Of a stretch of 64,000 nt of DNA, positions 62,707-64,000 are shown in pieces. The notes under the pieces are model-generated. The model worked only from the letters and a program-made list of their open reading frames with translations, had not been told where the DNA came from and searched no databases. A program made the translations under genes and the position numbers. Position 1 is the first letter of the stretch; each line of letters begins with the position of its first letter. Source of the stretch: Streptomyces mobaraensis NBRC 13819 = DSM 40847 (lineage in GTDB: Bacteria > Actinomycetota > Actinomycetes > Streptomycetales > Streptomycetaceae); NCBI RefSeq assembly GCF_017916255.1, contig NZ_CP072827.1, positions 3,931,501 through 3,995,500 on the forward strand, given 5' to 3'.

Positions 62707-63207
62707 TCAGAAGACGAGCGGGCCCGGGGTCTGCAGGGACACCGCCGTGCAGGTGTTGGCCGTGCCGAGGACGTTCAGGCTGAGGGACGAGTCGCCCGAG
62801 CCCGCGGCGGGGATGTAGGAGTCGAGGCGGTCGCCGGCCGCCACCGGGCCGGTGAGCGGGCCGACGACGACCGGCTGCCCGGCCGGCGTCGCGGCGTTGG
62901 CGGTGCCGCTGAAGGAGGCGATGCCGCCGTCGGCCTTCCGCAGCCGCAGCGTGGCGCTGACCGAGTCCGCGGGGATGTCCGCCGGGGCGATGCCGCCGCT
63001 GGTGGAGAAGCGGATGGAGCCGACGCCATGGTCCGCCGAGCCCTCGATCGTCAGGTCGGTGACGCCGAACCGGCCGCAGTCGTACCGGGCGGTGACCGTC
63101 TGCACACCGGAGGAACCGGCGGCGGCAGCGGCCGGTCCGGCCGTGGCGAGGCCGCCCAGGAGCAGGGCCGCGGTGGCGACGGAGGCGGCGGTGAGCTTCT
63201 TTCGCAT
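62707..63207 (-). CDS. exported hypothetical protein, 166 aa
   Basis: GGAAAGG precedes the ATG at 63207. Signal peptide KKLTAASVATAALLLGGLATAGPAAAAA. The mature beta-rich domain has two Cys (YDCGRFGVTDLTIEG ... NTCTAVSLQTPG), which may form a disulfide. I do not recognise the family. Confidence 0.78.
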   Translation of the reverse strand: MRKKLTAASVATAALLLGGLATAGPAAAAAGSSGVQTVTARYDCGRFGVTDLTIEGSADHGVGSIRFSTSGGIAPADIPADSVSATLRLRKADGGIASFSGTANAATPAGQPVVVGPLTGPVAAGDRLDSYIPAAGSGDSSLSLNVLGTANTCTAVSLQTPGPLVF

Positions 63208-63390
63208 GGTCGGTTGCCTTTCCACTGAACGGATGGTGTGTGGAAACGTCCGGGCGGCGGATCCACCGCCCGTCGATCACCGGTGGCGTGGGATGGCTCG
63301 CCACCGGGGCTTCGGGGACGGTCGGCGGACACCGGTCCGCCGTGCCGTCGCGGCTGCCGTGTCCGGGCGGCCGGGGTCACCCCGCCCGGG

Positions 63391-63435
63391 TCGCCGGCCT
63401 CCCGGTCGCCGGCCTCCCGGTCGCCGGCCTCCCGG
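63391..63435. repeat. three perfect 15-bp tandem repeats
   Basis: TCGCCGGCCTCCCGG repeats exactly at 63391, 63406 and 63421, followed by a degenerate fourth copy. Confidence 0.9.
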
Positions 63436-63461
63436 TCACCGGTCGTCCGGCCGACCTCGGA

Positions 63462-64000
63462 TCACCCCGTCCCCGCCCCGTCCCCACTCCGCCACCGGAC
63501 CGCCGCCGCCCCCGCGAAGTCCCCCGCGTGGGCGAAGCCGGCGAGCATCAGCAGGCTGCCGTCGGGGATCCGGCCCTCGCGGAGGCCGTGGTCCAGGGTG
63601 ATGGGCACGGCGGCGCCGAAGAGGTTGCCGAACCGGTCGAAGGTGTCCAGGTGCCGGGCGGGATCGAGAGAGAGCCGGGTGCGCCACTGCTCCAGGAACA
63701 TCCGGTTCGGCTGGTTGGTGATCAGCACGTCCAGGTCGTCGATCCCGAGCCCCAGCTCGCCGCACAGCCCCGAGACCACGTCGGGTACCAGCCGGTTGCC
63801 GCGCTCGACGATGTCCTTGACCCGGCCGGGGGTGAACCCGACGTGCATCTGGCTGGTCCCGGGCTCCCAGTACTTGCGGCCGTCGGAGAGGGTCAGGCCG
63901 CAGTCCCGGGTGTACTCGCCGTGGTTGGCGACCCGGATGCCGAGCACCGGCGATTCCGCCGACGCGGCCACGAGGGCCGCCCCGCAGCCGTCCCCCGGGA
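63462..64000 (-). CDS. KAS III-like (3-oxoacyl-ACP synthase III family) enzyme, partial
   Basis: The gene enters from the right edge; only the C-terminal ~180 residues are visible. GDGCGAALVAAS and FGNLFGAAVPITLDHGLREGRI are typical of KAS III, including the catalytic Asn (GNLFGAA). Where the family usually has HQxN (catalytic His), this protein reads ITNQPN, i.e. Asn instead of His. The active Cys lies outside the window. Such variants belong to acyltransferase-like KAS III proteins of biosynthetic clusters, but the replacement of His is unusual. It ends the group of SnoaL/TEII/LuxR genes. Confidence 0.85.
   Translation of the reverse strand, partial: PGDGCGAALVAASAESPVLGIRVANHGEYTRDCGLTLSDGRKYWEPGTSQMHVGFTPGRVKDIVERGNRLVPDVVSGLCGELGLGIDDLDVLITNQPNRMFLEQWRTRLSLDPARHLDTFDRFGNLFGAAVPITLDHGLREGRIPDGSLLMLAGFAHAGDFAGAAAVRWRSGDGAGTG

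Overview
The DNA is very GC-rich, with strong third-position GC bias, GTG/TTG starts, many secreted proteins and many TetR/MarR/MerR/LysR regulators. Together with tandem SigF/SigN-type sigma factors and a tadA-upp neighbourhood, this points to a Streptomyces chromosome. From memory the 34.8-42.9 kb block matches the S. coelicolor sigN-sigF to upp region; this was not checked by alignment.

Layout. 0-0.7 kb: 3' end of an HtrA-type protease. 0.8-8.1 kb: a 7.2 kb island inserted in tRNA-Ser(UGA). It is bounded by a 62-bp direct repeat of the tRNA 3' end and carries a truncated tyrosine integrase, a lone beta-rich protein and a divergent regulator/operon. The operon encodes a beta-helix (GlmU C-terminus-like) transferase, a MurA-like enolpyruvyl transferase with Asp at the fosfomycin-target Cys position, and an SxxK serine hydrolase. 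8.1-18 kb: secreted FnIII and FG-GAP proteins, a Cys-less AhpD-like protein, a GGDEF protein, a small exported protein, a DUF1906 glycosidase-like protein, an ECF sigma factor and an acyl-CoA ligase. 18-26.6 kb: a 45-bp minisatellite, a TetR/MFS pair with two operators, a 1691-residue PAS/kinase-like/receiver protein and a subtilisin-inhibitor-like protein. 26.8-27.4 kb: tRNA-Ser(GCU), tRNA-Arg(ACG) and tRNA-fMet.

27.5-34 kb: an amidohydrolase whose 3' end is frameshifted by a 55-bp tandem duplication, a receiver-less OmpR-type protein, a DHA2 exporter with its TetR, and a second DHA2 exporter with its MarR; both exporter systems have visible operators. 34-43.7 kb: conserved core with sigN/sigF-like genes, a Dabb protein, an anti-sigma antagonist, tRNA-Ser(CGA), tadA and its partner, upp, a LytR_C protein and an HhH-GPD glycosylase. 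43.7-58 kb: accessory enzymes and regulators (SDR, alpha/beta hydrolase, LysR/MFS/flavin oxidase, HelD-like RNA polymerase remodeller, Ala-Pro surface protein, decayed TetR gene, TipA-type MerR, M6 protease, cupin/TetR).

58.6-64 kb looks like the edge of a secondary-metabolite cluster: SnoaL-like protein, type II thioesterase, large LuxR ATPase, exported protein and a KAS III-like enzyme that runs off the window and has Asn in place of the usual catalytic His.

The most unusual items are the tRNA-Ser island and its amino-sugar-like cassette, the 55-bp duplication, the AT-rich palindrome in front of the HelD-like gene, and the KAS III variant.
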